Shown here: positions 38,541 to 49,091 of the stretch, one piece after another
How positions within the stretch are numbered: the stretch's first letter is position 1
Layout of the letters: every line of letters begins with the position of its first letter
Source: Comamonadaceae bacterium
GTDB lineage: Bacteria > Pseudomonadota > Gammaproteobacteria > Burkholderiales > Burkholderiaceae_C
NCBI GenBank assembly: GCA_027488985.1
Contig: JAIYAR010000018.1
Coordinates: forward strand, 124,001-188,000
Reading direction: 5' to 3'
DNA length: 64,000 nucleotides
Position numbers and translations under genes: made by a program
The notes under the pieces: generated by a model
What the model was told of the DNA's origin: nothing
Database searches by the model: none
What the model saw: the letters and a program-made list of their open reading frames with translations, nothing else

Positions 38541-39074
38541 TTATTTCTTCTTCGTTTCTTTGATCGTGATCTTCTCATCCGAATAACGGATGCCCTTGCC
38601 TTTGTAAGGCTCAGGAGGACGAATCGCACGGATCTCAGCGGCGATCTGACCTACGCGTTGGCGGTCAGCACCTTTGATCAAGATTTCAGTAGGAGTGGGA
38701 GTGGCCACAGAAATGCCAGCAGGCATTTCGAGGTTCACAGGGTGCGAGTAACCGACAGCCAAGTTCAACTTGCTGCCTGTAGCTTGCGCCTTGTAACCCA
38801 CACCAATCAGGCTCAGCTTGCGCTCAAAGCCCTTAGTTACGCCAACCACCATGTTGTTGACCAACTGGCGAATAGTGCCAGTCATTGCGTCAGCTTCACG
38901 GGAATCGTTAGCAGGTTGGAAGCTGAGCTTGCCAGCTTCGTTCTGGATGTTCACCAGGCTGTTTTGAGCCAGTTGCAGAGTGCCGCCAGTGCCCTTTACG
39001 CTGATCTGATCAGCCTTAATGGACACTTCAACACCAGCAGGTACGGTGACGGGGAGTTTGCCTACGCGGGACAT
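38541..39074 (-). CDS. rplF: 50S ribosomal protein L6
   Basis: A 177-residue protein near the factor-binding site. It begins [17 protein letters not shown] and ends with the diagnostic [14 protein letters not shown] region. Two homologous halves are visible, as normal for L6. It lies 20 nt after rpsH. Confidence 0.98.
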   Translation of the reverse strand: MSRVGKLPVTVPAGVEVSIKADQISVKGTGGTLQLAQNSLVNIQNEAGKLSFQPANDSREADAMTGTIRQLVNNMVVGVTKGFERKLSLIGVGYKAQATGSKLNLAVGYSHPVNLEMPAGISVATPTPTEILIKGADRQRVGQIAAEIRAIRPPEPYKGKGIRYSDEKITIKETKKK

Positions 39075-39094
39075 TGTTTCTTACTCCTGTAGCG

Positions 39095-39490
39095 TTAAGC
39101 GACGTAGCACAGCACTTCGCCACCGACACCGGAAGCGCGCGCTTTGCGATCTGTCATAACACCCTTGGGTGTAGTCACGATAGCAACACCCAAGCCGTTT
39201 TGGACTTGAGGAATTGCATCGCTGCCGCGGTAAACACGCAAGCCAGGACGGCTTACGCGCTCAATACGCTCGATCACAGGGCGACCGGCGTAATATTTCA
39301 AAGCAATTTGCAGCTCAGACTTGCCGTCTTCAGTGGAAACCTTGAAGCCGTCGATGTAGCCTTCTTCTTTCAACACTTGTGCAATTGCAATCTTCACTTT
39401 GGAAGAAGGCACGGACACGGTTGTTTTGGCAACCATCTGTGCATTGCGGATGCGTGTCAACAGATCGGCGATGGGATCACTCATACTCAT
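39095..39490 (-). CDS. rpsH: 30S ribosomal protein S8
   Basis: A 131-residue 16S rRNA-binding protein, with [15 protein letters not shown] at the start and STPKGVMT-type segment [19 protein letters not shown] at the end. In E. coli S8 represses the spc operon. AGGAGA lies 8 nt before the ATG at 39490; an ATG two codons later is also possible. Confidence 0.98.
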   Translation of the reverse strand: MSMSDPIADLLTRIRNAQMVAKTTVSVPSSKVKIAIAQVLKEEGYIDGFKVSTEDGKSELQIALKYYAGRPVIERIERVSRPGLRVYRGSDAIPQVQNGLGVAIVTTPKGVMTDRKARASGVGGEVLCYVA

Positions 39491-39508
39491 GTTCGGTTCT
39501 CCTATCGC

Positions 39509-39814
39509 TTACCAGCTGGCCTTGGTAATGCCAGGAATTTCTCCGGCAAAAGCCATTTCACGAATCTTCGCACGACCCAGACCGAAGTGCTGGAACGTTC
39601 CACGGGGACGACCCGTGATGGAGCAGCGGTTACGCTGGCGAGTGGGGTTTGCGTTGCGAGGCAACTTTTGCAGACCCAGACGGGCTGCTGCACGCTCTTC
39701 GTCAGAACGCTTTGCGTCACCTGCGATTGCCTTCAGTTCCGCATATTTTTTAGCGTACTTGGCAGCCAACTTGTCACGTTTGAGCTCGCGCTCGATTAAA
39801 GCCATTTTAGCCAC
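39509..39814 (-). CDS. rpsN: 30S ribosomal protein S14, zinc-free type
   Basis: A 101-residue long-form S14 with [16 protein letters not shown] and the C-terminal [18 protein letters not shown]. It lacks the CxxC-x-CxxC zinc motif, so it is the C-minus form. It lies 8 nt after rplE. Confidence 0.98.
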   Translation of the reverse strand: MAKMALIERELKRDKLAAKYAKKYAELKAIAGDAKRSDEERAAARLGLQKLPRNANPTRQRNRCSITGRPRGTFQHFGLGRAKIREMAFAGEIPGITKASW

Positions 39815-39822
39815 AGGTCACC

Positions 39823-40362
39823 TCAGTTCTTGAACGGGAAACGGAAGCCAGCGAGCAGTGCCTTGCACTCTTCGTCGGTCTTTGCCGTTGTGGTGATGCT
39901 GATATTGAGGCCGCGCAAGGCATCAACCTTGTCATATTCAATCTCAGGGAAAATGATCTGCTCTTTGACGCCGATGTTGTAGTTACCACGGCCATCAAAA
40001 GCGCGACCAGAAATACCACGGAAGTCACGGACACGGGGCAGAGCCACAGTCACGAAACGATCCAGGAATTCGTACATCTGCACGCCGCGCAAAGTCACCA
40101 TGCAACCAATAGCTTGGCCCTCGCGGATCTTGAAACCAGCAATAGCTTTCTTGGACTTGGTCACCACGGGCTTCTGGCCAGCGATCTTGGTCAGGTCGGA
40201 CACTGCGTGATCCATCACCTTTTTGTCAGCTACGGCTTCGCTCACACCCATGTTCAGGGTGATCTTGGTCAAACGTGGCACTTGCATGGGCGAGGTGTAG
40301 CCAAACTTGGCTGTCAACTCAGGCGCCACTTTTTCGCGGTAGTGTTGTTGTAGACGTGCCAT
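39823..40362 (-). CDS. rplE: 50S ribosomal protein L5
   Basis: A 179-residue 5S rRNA-binding protein. [18 protein letters not shown] and [19 protein letters not shown] are the family signatures. It lies 2 nt after rplX, so it is probably translationally coupled. Confidence 0.98.
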   Translation of the reverse strand: MARLQQHYREKVAPELTAKFGYTSPMQVPRLTKITLNMGVSEAVADKKVMDHAVSDLTKIAGQKPVVTKSKKAIAGFKIREGQAIGCMVTLRGVQMYEFLDRFVTVALPRVRDFRGISGRAFDGRGNYNIGVKEQIIFPEIEYDKVDALRGLNISITTTAKTDEECKALLAGFRFPFKN

Positions 40363-40364
40363 GT

Positions 40365-40685
40365 TTATGCCACCTTGATTTCTTCGCCGCTGGACTTGTA
40401 AACGCGAACGCGTTTGCCGTCAGCCAGCACCTTGATACCAACACGGTCAGCCTTGCCGGTTGCCGCATTGAAGATGGCAACGTTGGACTGGTGAATAGGC
40501 ATGGTCTTTTCAACGATGCCGCCGGTTGTGCCCTTCATAGGGTTTGGCTTGGTGTGCTTTTTCACCAAGTTGATGCCCTCGACGACTACGTGAGAGTCGT
40601 CAGCGCGCAAGGAGATCACTCCGCGCTTACCCTTATCGCGACCTGCGATAACGATGACTTCGTCGCCTTTGCGAATCTTGTTCAT
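40365..40685 (-). CDS. rplX: 50S ribosomal protein L24
   Basis: A 106-residue assembly-initiator protein with the KOW motif [19 protein letters not shown] near the N-terminus and [18 protein letters not shown] later. It lies 9 nt after rplN. Confidence 0.98.
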   Translation of the reverse strand: MNKIRKGDEVIVIAGRDKGKRGVISLRADDSHVVVEGINLVKKHTKPNPMKGTTGGIVEKTMPIHQSNVAIFNAATGKADRVGIKVLADGKRVRVYKSSGEEIKVA

Positions 40686-40694
40686 GGCGGGTCC

Positions 40695-41063
40695 TTACAA
40701 AACTTCAGGAGCCAGGGACACGATCTTCATGAACTTTTCAGTGCGCAGTTCGCGAGTCACTGGTCCGAAGATGCGGGTGCCGATAGGCTCCAACTTGGCG
40801 TTGAGCAACACAGCTGCGTTGCCGTCGAATTTCACCAAAGAACCGTCGCCACGGCGGATGCCCTTGGCAGTACGAACCACTACAGCGCTATAGACCTCGC
40901 CTTTTTTGACGCGTCCACGGGGAGCAGCTTCTTTGATGGAAACTTTGATGATGTCGCCGACGCTTGCATAGCGACGCTTAGACCCGCCCAGCACCTTGAT
41001 GCAGAGAACGGATTTCGCGCCGGTGTTGTCGGCAACTTCCAGTCGAGATTCAGTTTGGATCAT
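40695..41063 (-). CDS. rplN: 50S ribosomal protein L14
   Basis: A 122-residue protein, the standard L14 length when started at [17 protein letters not shown] (ATG at 41063). A longer in-frame reading to 41102 is not L14-like. It is the first gene of this ribosomal operon; a good promoter lies 149-177 nt upstream. The usual upstream neighbours rpsQ, rpmC and rplP are not present. Confidence 0.98.
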   Translation of the reverse strand: MIQTESRLEVADNTGAKSVLCIKVLGGSKRRYASVGDIIKVSIKEAAPRGRVKKGEVYSAVVVRTAKGIRRGDGSLVKFDGNAAVLLNAKLEPIGTRIFGPVTRELRTEKFMKIVSLAPEVL

Positions 41064-41211
41064 TTCATTATTCCCAACTTGCACCTGGAGCTGCTTTGCC
41101 ACACTGGCAACTACAAAACCAAGTCAGTCTTGGGCCCGCTATCCACCGCACAAACCACTTGCACGACTTCTATTTGGGCAGAACCTTCAGCTTTTTCAAG
41201 CGAAGCCCACT

Positions 41212-41240
41212 ATTGTGCCAGTCTTCATTTCTGGCGTCAA
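41212..41240 (-). promoter_or_regulatory. Sigma-70-type promoter for the rplN operon
   Basis: On the minus strand, TTGACG (41240-41235), a 17-nt spacer, then CACAAT (41217-41212). The match to the -35/-10 consensus is good and the spacing ideal. It lies just past the glpD stop and upstream of rplN, supporting rplN as the start of a separate transcript. Confidence 0.75.
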
Positions 41241-41246
41241 CTACTT

Positions 41247-42854
41247 TTATGCAGGAATTTCTGTATATTGAGCCGCCAAAGCGATAAATTCCGCATCTTT
41301 GGGAGGCAAACCGGTCTCCTCCTGAAGGATTCGGGCCACTTCGGGCGCCAAACGGGCCGCAAGGCGGGCATCCAGAAACAATACACGCGCCCTGCGAGCG
41401 AGCACATCCTCAACCGTCACCGCGTATTCATAACGCGCTGCGAAACGGACCATGGCTTCTGTCAGGCCCGGCGCCAGCTTCACCTCACTACCGGGTAGCG
41501 AATGTACCGCCGGATAGTCCAACCCGTAGGATTGCGCCCCTTGCGGCATGGACATAGCGTTTTGTCGAACACCCTCGCCATCTGCACCTTGCAGGCGCAA
41601 ATGCACGGTAGACCCAGCCGCACGGGATTCCAGCAGATTCTTTTCTGCACACTTGGCAAGCACATCCTCTGCCATGGCCCTATAGGTCGTCCACTTTCCG
41701 CCGGTAACCGTCACCAAACCGCTCCGGCTCACCAGCACCGTGTGCTCGCGGCTGATGGCTTTGGTGTTTTCGCCATCATCCTCTTGGGTCTTGACCAGTG
41801 GACGCAAGCCCACCCAGATGCTCCGTATATCCTCGGCGATGGGTGCTTTTTTCAGATAGCGGGCGGACTCTTCTAATATGAAGGCAATCTCTTCCTTGAA
41901 GGGCCTCGGCTCCCGGTCCAGATCGTGACGCGGGGTATCAGTGGTGCCCAAAATGACTTTTCCGAGCCACGGGACCGCAAAAAGCACCCGTCCGTCTTGG
42001 GTCTTGGGAACCATCAGAGCCGTATCGCCCCCCAGAAACTCCCTGTCCACCACAATGTGTACACCTTGGCTGGGTGCCACCATGGGTTCGGTCTTGCTGC
42101 GGCCGTCGTGGGGATTGGCCTCCCCGTCTTTTTCACGCAAAGCGTCTACCCAAACCCCGGTTGCATTGACGACGCATCGCGATTGAATCGAAAACTTGCG
42201 CCCCCCGATGGCGTCCTCACACAAGACGCCACACACCTTGCCAGCCTCATACTGCAGCTGGGTTGCTTTGCAGTAATTCACTACCAAAGCACCCTTGGCG
42301 GCTGCGGTACGCGCCAAAGTCAGCGCCAATCGCGCGTCATCAAATTGACCATCCCAGTACTTGACGCCTCCTTTGAGTCCCTCGCTTGCCACTTGCGGAA
42401 TCAGTTTCTTGGTTTCATTGACTCCCAGAAACTCGGTTTTGCCCAGACCCGCCTTCCCCGCCAAAAGGTCATACGCAGTCAGCCCTGCGCCATAAAACGG
42501 CGTTTCCCACCATTTATAAGAGGGCATGACAAAAGCCAATGGCTGCGCTAAGTGCGGGGCGTTGCGTAGCAATGTCGTCCGCTCGTGCAGGGCCTCGCGC
42601 ACCAGGGAAATGTTGCCTTGGGCCAGATAGCGCACTCCTCCATGCAAAAGTTTTGTTGCACGGGAGGACGTACCTTTGGCAAAGTCGTGCGACTCGATCA
42701 ACACCACACTGAAGCCGCGTGCCGCAGCATCCAATGCAACTCCCAAGCCTGTTGCACCTCCCCCCACGACCGCAATGTCGTACACCTTGGGCTCAGCCAA
42801 GCGGTTCAGCAGGTCTTCCCGGCGTGTGGGCAATGGGGGGGCGTAGGGTGTCAT
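41247..42854 (-). CDS. glpD: Aerobic glycerol-3-phosphate dehydrogenase
   Basis: A membrane-associated FAD enzyme of 535 residues that oxidises glycerol 3-phosphate to dihydroxyacetone phosphate and passes electrons to quinone. The FAD motif is IAVVGGGATGLGVALDAAAR near the N-terminus; TSSRATKLLHGGVRYL and LVTVTGGKWTTYR are family signatures. The ATG at 42854 is chosen because upstream lies the operator-like region; an ATG at 42947 would put those repeats inside the gene. It is divergent from glpR. Confidence 0.95.
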   Translation of the reverse strand: MTPYAPPLPTRREDLLNRLAEPKVYDIAVVGGGATGLGVALDAAARGFSVVLIESHDFAKGTSSRATKLLHGGVRYLAQGNISLVREALHERTTLLRNAPHLAQPLAFVMPSYKWWETPFYGAGLTAYDLLAGKAGLGKTEFLGVNETKKLIPQVASEGLKGGVKYWDGQFDDARLALTLARTAAAKGALVVNYCKATQLQYEAGKVCGVLCEDAIGGRKFSIQSRCVVNATGVWVDALREKDGEANPHDGRSKTEPMVAPSQGVHIVVDREFLGGDTALMVPKTQDGRVLFAVPWLGKVILGTTDTPRHDLDREPRPFKEEIAFILEESARYLKKAPIAEDIRSIWVGLRPLVKTQEDDGENTKAISREHTVLVSRSGLVTVTGGKWTTYRAMAEDVLAKCAEKNLLESRAAGSTVHLRLQGADGEGVRQNAMSMPQGAQSYGLDYPAVHSLPGSEVKLAPGLTEAMVRFAARYEYAVTVEDVLARRARVLFLDARLAARLAPEVARILQEETGLPPKDAEFIALAAQYTEIPA

Positions 42855-42890
42855 GAGGTCTGATGAAATAGAGTTCAGCCAGTAATCGTA

Positions 42891-42935
42891 TTCGTTATTT
42901 TTCGCTTTGTCACCTATGTGGTTCGTTTTGATTCG
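42891..42935. promoter_or_regulatory. Four phased TTCG repeats in the glpD-glpR gap (candidate GlpR operator)
   Basis: TTCG begins at 42891, 42901, 42922 and 42932: two pairs with 10-nt period, the pairs 31 nt apart (first to third), about three helical turns. TTCG-containing direct repeats are known for DeoR/GlpR-type repressors of glycerol genes. The surrounding sequence is AT-rich, as for a promoter. Binding is inferred, not shown. Confidence 0.65.
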
Positions 42936-42967
42936 TTTATAGTGCATACGCCGTAAGGATTCACCCC

Positions 42968-43732
42968 ATGTCCGCCAACCCTCGCCAACTTCAACTGCTT
43001 CACACCGTGCAAGAAAAGGGCTCTGTCACCGTAGAGCACTTGGCGGAGTCTCTGGGTGTGACCTTGCAAACTGTGCGCCGCGATGTACAAAAACTGGCGG
43101 ACGAAGGTTTGCTGACCCGTTTCCACGGCGGCGTAAGGGTTCCCAGCTCCACGGTGGAGAACATTGCCCACCTGCAACGGGTACAACTCAACGCACCAGA
43201 GAAAAACCGCATCGCCCGCGCCATTGCGGCAGCCATTCCCAACGATTGCTCCCTGATCTTGAACATAGGCACGACAACAGAGGCCGTGGCGCGGGCGCTG
43301 CTGGAACACACGGGTTTGCGTGTCATCACCAACAACCTGAATGTGGCCAGCATCCTGAGTGCAAACAGCCAGTCAGAAGTCATCGTGGTGGGGGGCGTTG
43401 TGCGCGGGCGCGACCAGGGCATCGTGGGTGAGGCGGCGGTGGACTTCATCCGCCAGTTCAAGGTGGACATTGCCGTCATCGGCATCTCAGGCATCGAAGC
43501 CGATGGCACGCTGCGAGATTACGACTACCGCGAGGTGAAAGTAGCCCAAACCATCATCAGCCACGCGCGCGAAGTCTGGGTGGCGGCCGACACCAGCAAG
43601 TTCAACCGCCCGGCCATGGTCGAAGTCGGCCAACTGGCCCAGATTGACCGCCTATTCACCGACGCCATGCCGCCAGCCCCCTTTCCCGCCCTGCTGGAGG
43701 AAGCGGGCGCCCGCCTGGTGATCGCGGACTGA
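42968..43732 (+). CDS. glpR: DeoR-family glycerol regulon repressor
   Basis: A 254-residue DeoR/GlpR protein. The N-terminal winged helix is [20 protein letters not shown] followed by [19 protein letters not shown]. The C-terminal sugar-phosphate-binding domain has [15 protein letters not shown] and [15 protein letters not shown]. It presumably releases DNA when bound to glycerol 3-phosphate. The location between divergent glpD and downstream glpK (26 nt) supports this. Confidence 0.93.
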   Translation: MSANPRQLQLLHTVQEKGSVTVEHLAESLGVTLQTVRRDVQKLADEGLLTRFHGGVRVPSSTVENIAHLQRVQLNAPEKNRIARAIAAAIPNDCSLILNIGTTTEAVARALLEHTGLRVITNNLNVASILSANSQSEVIVVGGVVRGRDQGIVGEAAVDFIRQFKVDIAVIGISGIEADGTLRDYDYREVKVAQTIISHAREVWVAADTSKFNRPAMVEVGQLAQIDRLFTDAMPPAPFPALLEEAGARLVIAD

Positions 43733-43758
43733 CACTACACAAAAAGAAGGAGACAACC

Positions 43759-45249
43759 ATGACCTACCTGCTCGCCCTCGACCAGGGCACCTCCAGCTCA
43801 CGCAGCATCGTGTTTGACGAGGCTGGCCAAACCGTGGCAATGGCCCAGTTGGAGCTGCAACAGATTTACCCGCAACCCGGTTGGGTAGAGCACGACGCAC
43901 AGGAGATTTGGCGCATTCAACTCGCCACCGCGCGCGACGCCCTGGCCAAAGCCGGCATCACCGCGGCACAGGTGAAGGCGGTGGGCATTACCAACCAGCG
44001 TGAGACCACAGTGGTGTGGAACCGCAAGACCGGCCTGCCTATCCACCACGCTATCGTCTGGCAGGACCGGCGGGCGGAGCCCACCTGTGCCGACCTGCGT
44101 GCGCGTGGACTAGCCGACACCATTCAGACCAAAACCGGCCTGCTGGTGGATGCCTACTTTTCGGGCACCAAACTCAAATGGCTGCTGGACAACGTACCCG
44201 GCGCGCGCGTGCAAGCCGCCAACGGTGAATTGGCCTTCGGCACCATCGACAGCTGGCTGATCTGGCAACTGACCGAGGGCAAAGTACACGTGACGGACGT
44301 GAGCAATGCCTCGCGCACCATGCTGTTCAACGTGCACACCAACCTGTGGGACGAAGACCTGCTGGCAGCGCTGGACATTCCTGCCAGCCTGATGCCAGCT
44401 GTGCAACCCTCGGCCTCCCTGTTCGGTGAAGTGGCGCCCGGTCTGCTGGGCCACGCCATTCCCATTGGCGGCGTGGCGGGTGACCAGCAAAGCGCGCTGT
44501 TCGGCCAAGCCTGCTTCAAGGCCGGCATGGTGAAAAACACCTATGGCACAGGCTGCTTCATGCTGATGCACACCGGCGGAACCTTTCAAACCTCGCAAAA
44601 CGGCCTCATCACCACCAGCGCCGCGCAGGTCACTGCCAAACCGGAGTTTGCGCTGGAAGGCAGCGTATTTGTGGGTGGTGCCGTGGTGCAGTGGCTGCGC
44701 GACGGGCTGCATGCCATCCAGGGCAGTGGCGAAGTGCAAAGCCTGGCGCAAAGCGTGCCGGACTCGGGCGGAGTGATCGTAGTGCCCGCCTTTACCGGCT
44801 TGGGAGCACCCTATTGGAAACCCGATGCACGGGGCTCCATTACCGGCCTAACCCGCGGCTCAACGCTCGCCCACATTGCGCGAGCTGCTCTCGAAAGCAT
44901 AGCATTCCAAAGTGCAGCGCTGTTGCAAGCCATGAGCCGCGACGCCGTGAGCGCGGGTGCTGCGGCGGTGTCTGAACTACGGGTGGATGGTGGCGCCTGT
45001 GTGAACGATCTGCTCATGCAGTTCCAGGCCGATTTGCTGGGTATCCCGGTGGTGCGCCCCGCCATCACCGAGACCACTGCGTTGGGTGCAGCCTACCTGG
45101 CCGGCCTGACCACCGGCGTGTACCGCAGCACTGACGAGCTGACTGACCTTTGGAAGGCCGAACGTCGCTTCCTGCCGACCCTGCCCCCTGCACGCGCCAA
45201 AGAGCTGATGGAGCGTTGGGAGCACGCGGTGCGCCAGACGACCCTCTAA
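43759..45249 (+). CDS. glpK: Glycerol kinase
   Basis: ATP-dependent phosphorylation of glycerol to glycerol 3-phosphate. The 496 residues show the FGGY fold: [17 protein letters not shown] at the start, [24 protein letters not shown] and [24 protein letters not shown] precedes the ATG at 43759. No glpF facilitator gene is adjacent. The length is standard. Confidence 0.97.
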   Translation: MTYLLALDQGTSSSRSIVFDEAGQTVAMAQLELQQIYPQPGWVEHDAQEIWRIQLATARDALAKAGITAAQVKAVGITNQRETTVVWNRKTGLPIHHAIVWQDRRAEPTCADLRARGLADTIQTKTGLLVDAYFSGTKLKWLLDNVPGARVQAANGELAFGTIDSWLIWQLTEGKVHVTDVSNASRTMLFNVHTNLWDEDLLAALDIPASLMPAVQPSASLFGEVAPGLLGHAIPIGGVAGDQQSALFGQACFKAGMVKNTYGTGCFMLMHTGGTFQTSQNGLITTSAAQVTAKPEFALEGSVFVGGAVVQWLRDGLHAIQGSGEVQSLAQSVPDSGGVIVVPAFTGLGAPYWKPDARGSITGLTRGSTLAHIARAALESIAFQSAALLQAMSRDAVSAGAAAVSELRVDGGACVNDLLMQFQADLLGIPVVRPAITETTALGAAYLAGLTTGVYRSTDELTDLWKAERRFLPTLPPARAKELMERWEHAVRQTTL

Positions 45250-45287
45250 ACTCGGGCGCTCTGACTTTTCAACGCACAGGACACTCC

Positions 45288-46103
45288 ATGGGCAAGCGCA
45301 TTGCATTCATAGGCGGCGGCAATATGGCCAGCGCCATCATCGGAGGGCTGCTCCGCCAAGGCTTTTCCGCAGCCGACATTGACGTGGTGGAGCCCTGGGA
45401 CGAAGCCCGCGCTCGCTTGGCCAAAGACTTCGGCTTGGCTCCACAGGCTGAGGCTGCTCCGTTCCTAGCGGGTGCCGACATGATCGTCTGGGCCGTGAAA
45501 CCCCAGACATTCAAAGAAGCTGCTGCTGCCGTGCGTGCCCACAATCAGAATGCCTTGTACCTGAGCGTGGCGGCTGGTATCACCAGCCAGAGCATCGCCC
45601 AGTGGCTGGGCAGCGAACGCATCATCCGCACCATGCCCAATACGCCCGCGCTCATCGGCAAGGGCATCACTGCGTTGTATGGCCGCCCGGCGGTCACCCA
45701 AGCGGACAAAGACTGGGCCAATGAAGTGATTGCCACCACCGGTGCCACCGTTTGGCTCACAGCTGAGGAGCAACTCGACGCAGTCACTGCCATCAGCGGG
45801 TCCGGCCCGGCCTATATGTTCTATTTCATGGAAGCCATGACCGAGGCTGGCACCAAGCTGGGTTTGGAGCGTGATCAGGCCTACCAGCTGGCCGTGGCCA
45901 CCTTCATCGGCGCGGGCGAGCTGGCCCGCGCTTCGGCCGAGCCGCCGGAAACCCTGCGCGCCAAAGTCACTTCCAAGGGCGGCACCACGTACGCCGCCAT
46001 CACGTCCATGGACGAGAGCGGCGTCAAAGACCTGTTTGCCAAAGCCCTGTTTGCCGCGCACAAGCGCGCCGGTGAATTGGGCGCTGAATTCGGTAAAGCC
46101 TGA
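45288..46103 (+). CDS. proC: Pyrroline-5-carboxylate reductase
   Basis: The last step of proline synthesis, with NAD(P)H. The 271-residue protein starts MGKRIAFIGGGNMASAII (Rossmann motif) and has the family signature around ISGSGPAYMFYFMEAMTEAG. The ATG at 45288 is chosen as the first conserved residue; the frame remains open upstream within the glpK 3' end. It follows glpK by 38 nt but is not functionally linked to it. Confidence 0.96.
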   Translation: MGKRIAFIGGGNMASAIIGGLLRQGFSAADIDVVEPWDEARARLAKDFGLAPQAEAAPFLAGADMIVWAVKPQTFKEAAAAVRAHNQNALYLSVAAGITSQSIAQWLGSERIIRTMPNTPALIGKGITALYGRPAVTQADKDWANEVIATTGATVWLTAEEQLDAVTAISGSGPAYMFYFMEAMTEAGTKLGLERDQAYQLAVATFIGAGELARASAEPPETLRAKVTSKGGTTYAAITSMDESGVKDLFAKALFAAHKRAGELGAEFGKA

Positions 46104-46160
46104 CAGCTTTACAAAAGTAACAGTTGGTGCTGCGCGGGGTGCAGCGCTACCATGCGCTGC

Positions 46161-47720
46161 ATGAAACGCATGCTCCCCTCCGCCCGTTCCTTCGCCCCTC
46201 TGTGGCTATGCGCTGCACTGGCCGGCATGCAGGCCTGTGCCCCGCTGCCACCCGCGGCATCCAACAACGCAGCAGCGCCGGCCACCCAGCAGAACTACCA
46301 GTGGCTGAACCGGGTGACCTGGGGCGCCAACAGCCACACTGCCCGCCAACTCGATCAACAGGGGCAAGCCGCATGGTTGCAACAGCAACTCCAGCCCCGG
46401 GACGCTGTGTTGCCCGAGCCCGCGCGCGAAGCCGTGCGTAACATGACCATCAGCCAGACCAGCTTGTCGGATCTGGTACTCAAGATGGAGCAGCAGCGTA
46501 GAAGCTCTGACGCTCTCAAAGACGATACGGAGAAGAAAGCCGCCCAGCAGGCCTACCAGCAAGAGCTCAACCGCCTGGCACGCGAATCCGCCACCCGCCA
46601 CCTGCTGCGCGCGTTGTACAGCCCGGCCCAGGTGCAGGAGCAGATGACCTGGTTCTGGCTGAACCACTTCAATGTGCACCTCTATAAGCACAACTTGCGC
46701 GCTATGCTGGGTGACTATGAGAACAGCGCCCTGCGGCCGCACGCCCTGGGGCGCTTCCGCGATCTGCTGGGTGCCGTGACCTACCACCCGGCCATGTTGC
46801 GCTACCTGGACAACGACCAGAACGCCGCGGGCCGCATCAACGAAAACTTTGCGCGAGAACTGATGGAGTTGCACACCCTGGGCGTAGATGGCGGCTACAC
46901 CCAGAAAGATGTGCAGGAACTGGCCCGCGTGCTCACTGGCGTGGGTGTGAACATGAACACCGGCAACCCCAACATGCGCAAAGAGCTCAACCGCCTTTAC
47001 GTGCGCCGTGGCGTGTTTGAGTTCAACCCGCAGCGCCACGACATGGGCCCCAAAACCCTGCTGGGCAGCCCCGTCAGCGGTGAGGGCCTGGGCGAAGTGG
47101 ACGCCGCGCTGGACACGCTGGCCCGCCACCCGTCCACCGCACGCTTTGTCAGTCGCAAGCTGGCTACCTACTGGCTCTCGGACAACCCGCCCCAGGCCCT
47201 GGTTGACCGCATGGCAGCTACCTGGAAGGCCACCGACGGCCAGATCGCCAAAGTGTTGGAGACCCTGTTCACTGCGCCTGAGTTTGTGAACGCACCGCCC
47301 GCCAAGTTCAAGGACCCGGTGCGTTATGTGGTGTCCTCAGTCCGGCTGGCCTATGACGACAAAGTGATCCTCAATGTCGGCCCCATGCTGAACTGGATCA
47401 ACCGCATGGGGGAGCCGCTGTATGGCCGCCAGACGCCGGACGGGTACCCCCTGGTGGCCTCGGGCTGGGACAGCGCGGGCCAGCTCACCACCCGCTTTGA
47501 GATTGCCAAGGCCATCGGCTCAGGCAGTGCCGGCCTGTTCAAAACCGACGGACCGCAGCCCACCGAAAAGCCCGCCTTCCCCCAGCTGGCCAACGCGCTG
47601 TACTACCAGGCCATTCAGGGCAGCCTAAGCCCGGCCACGCGCGCTGCGCTAGACCAAGCCACTTCGCCCCAGGAATGGAATACCTTCCTGCTCGCAGCAC
47701 CCGAATCCATGCGCCGCTAA
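46161..47720 (+). CDS. DUF1800 family exported protein
   Basis: A protein of 519 residues. An N-terminal export signal is visible (MKRMLPSARSFAPLWLCAALAG), with a Cys just after (QACAP) in a poor lipobox. The DUF1800 core contains LNRVTWGANSHTARQL, MTWFWLNHFNVH, NENFARELMELHTLGVDGGYTQKDV and HDMGPKTLLG. It is followed 38 nt later by a DUF1501 gene, the pairing seen across many bacteria, where the two presumably work together in the envelope. The biochemical role of the family is unknown. Confidence 0.9.
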   Translation: MKRMLPSARSFAPLWLCAALAGMQACAPLPPAASNNAAAPATQQNYQWLNRVTWGANSHTARQLDQQGQAAWLQQQLQPRDAVLPEPAREAVRNMTISQTSLSDLVLKMEQQRRSSDALKDDTEKKAAQQAYQQELNRLARESATRHLLRALYSPAQVQEQMTWFWLNHFNVHLYKHNLRAMLGDYENSALRPHALGRFRDLLGAVTYHPAMLRYLDNDQNAAGRINENFARELMELHTLGVDGGYTQKDVQELARVLTGVGVNMNTGNPNMRKELNRLYVRRGVFEFNPQRHDMGPKTLLGSPVSGEGLGEVDAALDTLARHPSTARFVSRKLATYWLSDNPPQALVDRMAATWKATDGQIAKVLETLFTAPEFVNAPPAKFKDPVRYVVSSVRLAYDDKVILNVGPMLNWINRMGEPLYGRQTPDGYPLVASGWDSAGQLTTRFEIAKAIGSGSAGLFKTDGPQPTEKPAFPQLANALYYQAIQGSLSPATRAALDQATSPQEWNTFLLAAPESMRR

Positions 47721-47758
47721 GCGCCCACCCGCTCAAGGCCACCCTACCGGAGTCCGCC

Positions 47759-48982
47759 ATGCAACGTCGTCATTTTTTACGCCAAGCTTTGCACACCACT
47801 GCAGCGGCCACGGCGCTGAGCATTCCCGGCGTACAGCTGCATGCCGCCACTGCGGCTGCAAGTACCGGGGCGCCCAAGTTTTTGTTCGTCTTCCTGCGCG
47901 GCGGCATGGACGCAGCCAGCCTGCTGGTGCCCACCAGCAGCAGCTTCTATTACGAAGTGCGGCCCGAGATTGCGATTGCCAAACCCTCCGCCGACCTGGC
48001 CAGCGCCCTGCCCCTTACCGCCGACTGGGGCCTGCACCCGGCCCTGCGCGAATCGCTCTATCCCCTGTACCAGCAAGGCGAGGTGGCGTTTGTGCCTTTC
48101 AGCGGCACCGACGACCTCTCGCGCAGCCATTTCGAGACGCAAGACAGCATCGAGCTGGGCCAGCTCAACAACGGCAGCATCCAGTACGGCTCGGGTTTTT
48201 TGAACCGGCTGGCGACCCAGTTGCAAGGCACCAAAGCTGCAGCGCCCATGGCGTTTACCGACCAACTGCCCATCGCCCTGCAAGGGGGCCTGCGAGTGCC
48301 CAATACCAGCCTGCGCAACCTGAGCAAGCCGTCGGTAGACACACGCCAGAGCAGCATCATTGCTGCCATGTACAAAGGCACGGGCTTGGAGGGCACGGTG
48401 CAAAGCGGCTTTGCGGTGCGCGACCAGGTGATGCGCGAAATGTCGGCCGAGATGGATGCCGCCAGCCGCGGCGCCATCACTGCCAAAGGCTTTGAGTTGG
48501 AGGCCCGCCGCATTGCCCGCCTGATGCGCGAGCAATACGCACTGGGCTTTGTGGATGTGGGCGGCTGGGACACCCACGTGGCCCAAGGGGGCGCCACCGG
48601 CTATCTGGCCAGCCGCTTGGACGAGCTAGGCCAGGGCCTGGTGGCTTTTTCTCAAGAAATGGGCAGCGCATGGCGCAACACCGTGGTGGTGGTCATGAGC
48701 GAGTTCGGCCGCACTTTCCGGCAGAACGGCAACCGCGGCACGGACCATGGCCATGGCAGCGTGATGTGGGTACTGGGTGGCGCAGTGCGCGGCAAGCAAG
48801 TGGTCGGCGAGCAGGTGCAGATGACGGCGGCCACCCTGTTCCAGAACCGTGACTACGCGGTGTTGAACGAATACCGCAGCGTGCTGGGCGGCATCTTCCA
48901 GCGCCAGTGGGGCTTAAGCGACAGCCAACTCAAAACCATATTCCCCGGGTTCAAGGGTGGACGCGACTGGGGTCTGGTCTAA
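47759..48982 (+). CDS. DUF1501 family protein, probable Tat substrate
   Basis: A 407-residue protein related to the alkaline phosphatase/sulfatase fold. The N-terminus MQRRHFLRQALHTTAAA has a twin-arginine motif (RRHFLRQ) followed by a hydrophobic core ending near LHAATA. FLFVFLRGGMDAASLL, DDLSRSHFETQD, GGWDTH and VMSEFGRTFRQNGNRGTDHG are the conserved metal-site regions of DUF1501. It forms an operon with the DUF1800 gene. Confidence 0.9.
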   Translation: MQRRHFLRQALHTTAAATALSIPGVQLHAATAAASTGAPKFLFVFLRGGMDAASLLVPTSSSFYYEVRPEIAIAKPSADLASALPLTADWGLHPALRESLYPLYQQGEVAFVPFSGTDDLSRSHFETQDSIELGQLNNGSIQYGSGFLNRLATQLQGTKAAAPMAFTDQLPIALQGGLRVPNTSLRNLSKPSVDTRQSSIIAAMYKGTGLEGTVQSGFAVRDQVMREMSAEMDAASRGAITAKGFELEARRIARLMREQYALGFVDVGGWDTHVAQGGATGYLASRLDELGQGLVAFSQEMGSAWRNTVVVVMSEFGRTFRQNGNRGTDHGHGSVMWVLGGAVRGKQVVGEQVQMTAATLFQNRDYAVLNEYRSVLGGIFQRQWGLSDSQLKTIFPGFKGGRDWGLV

Positions 48983-49091
48983 GCCACCCAGCGTCGCAAA
49001 AGTCTCACGCGCCTGTCACACAGGGTTCACGACAGGAGCGCACTCTGTGCAGGCGGCGTGTTGCCGTGTTTCACGAACAAGCGAGCCCTGT

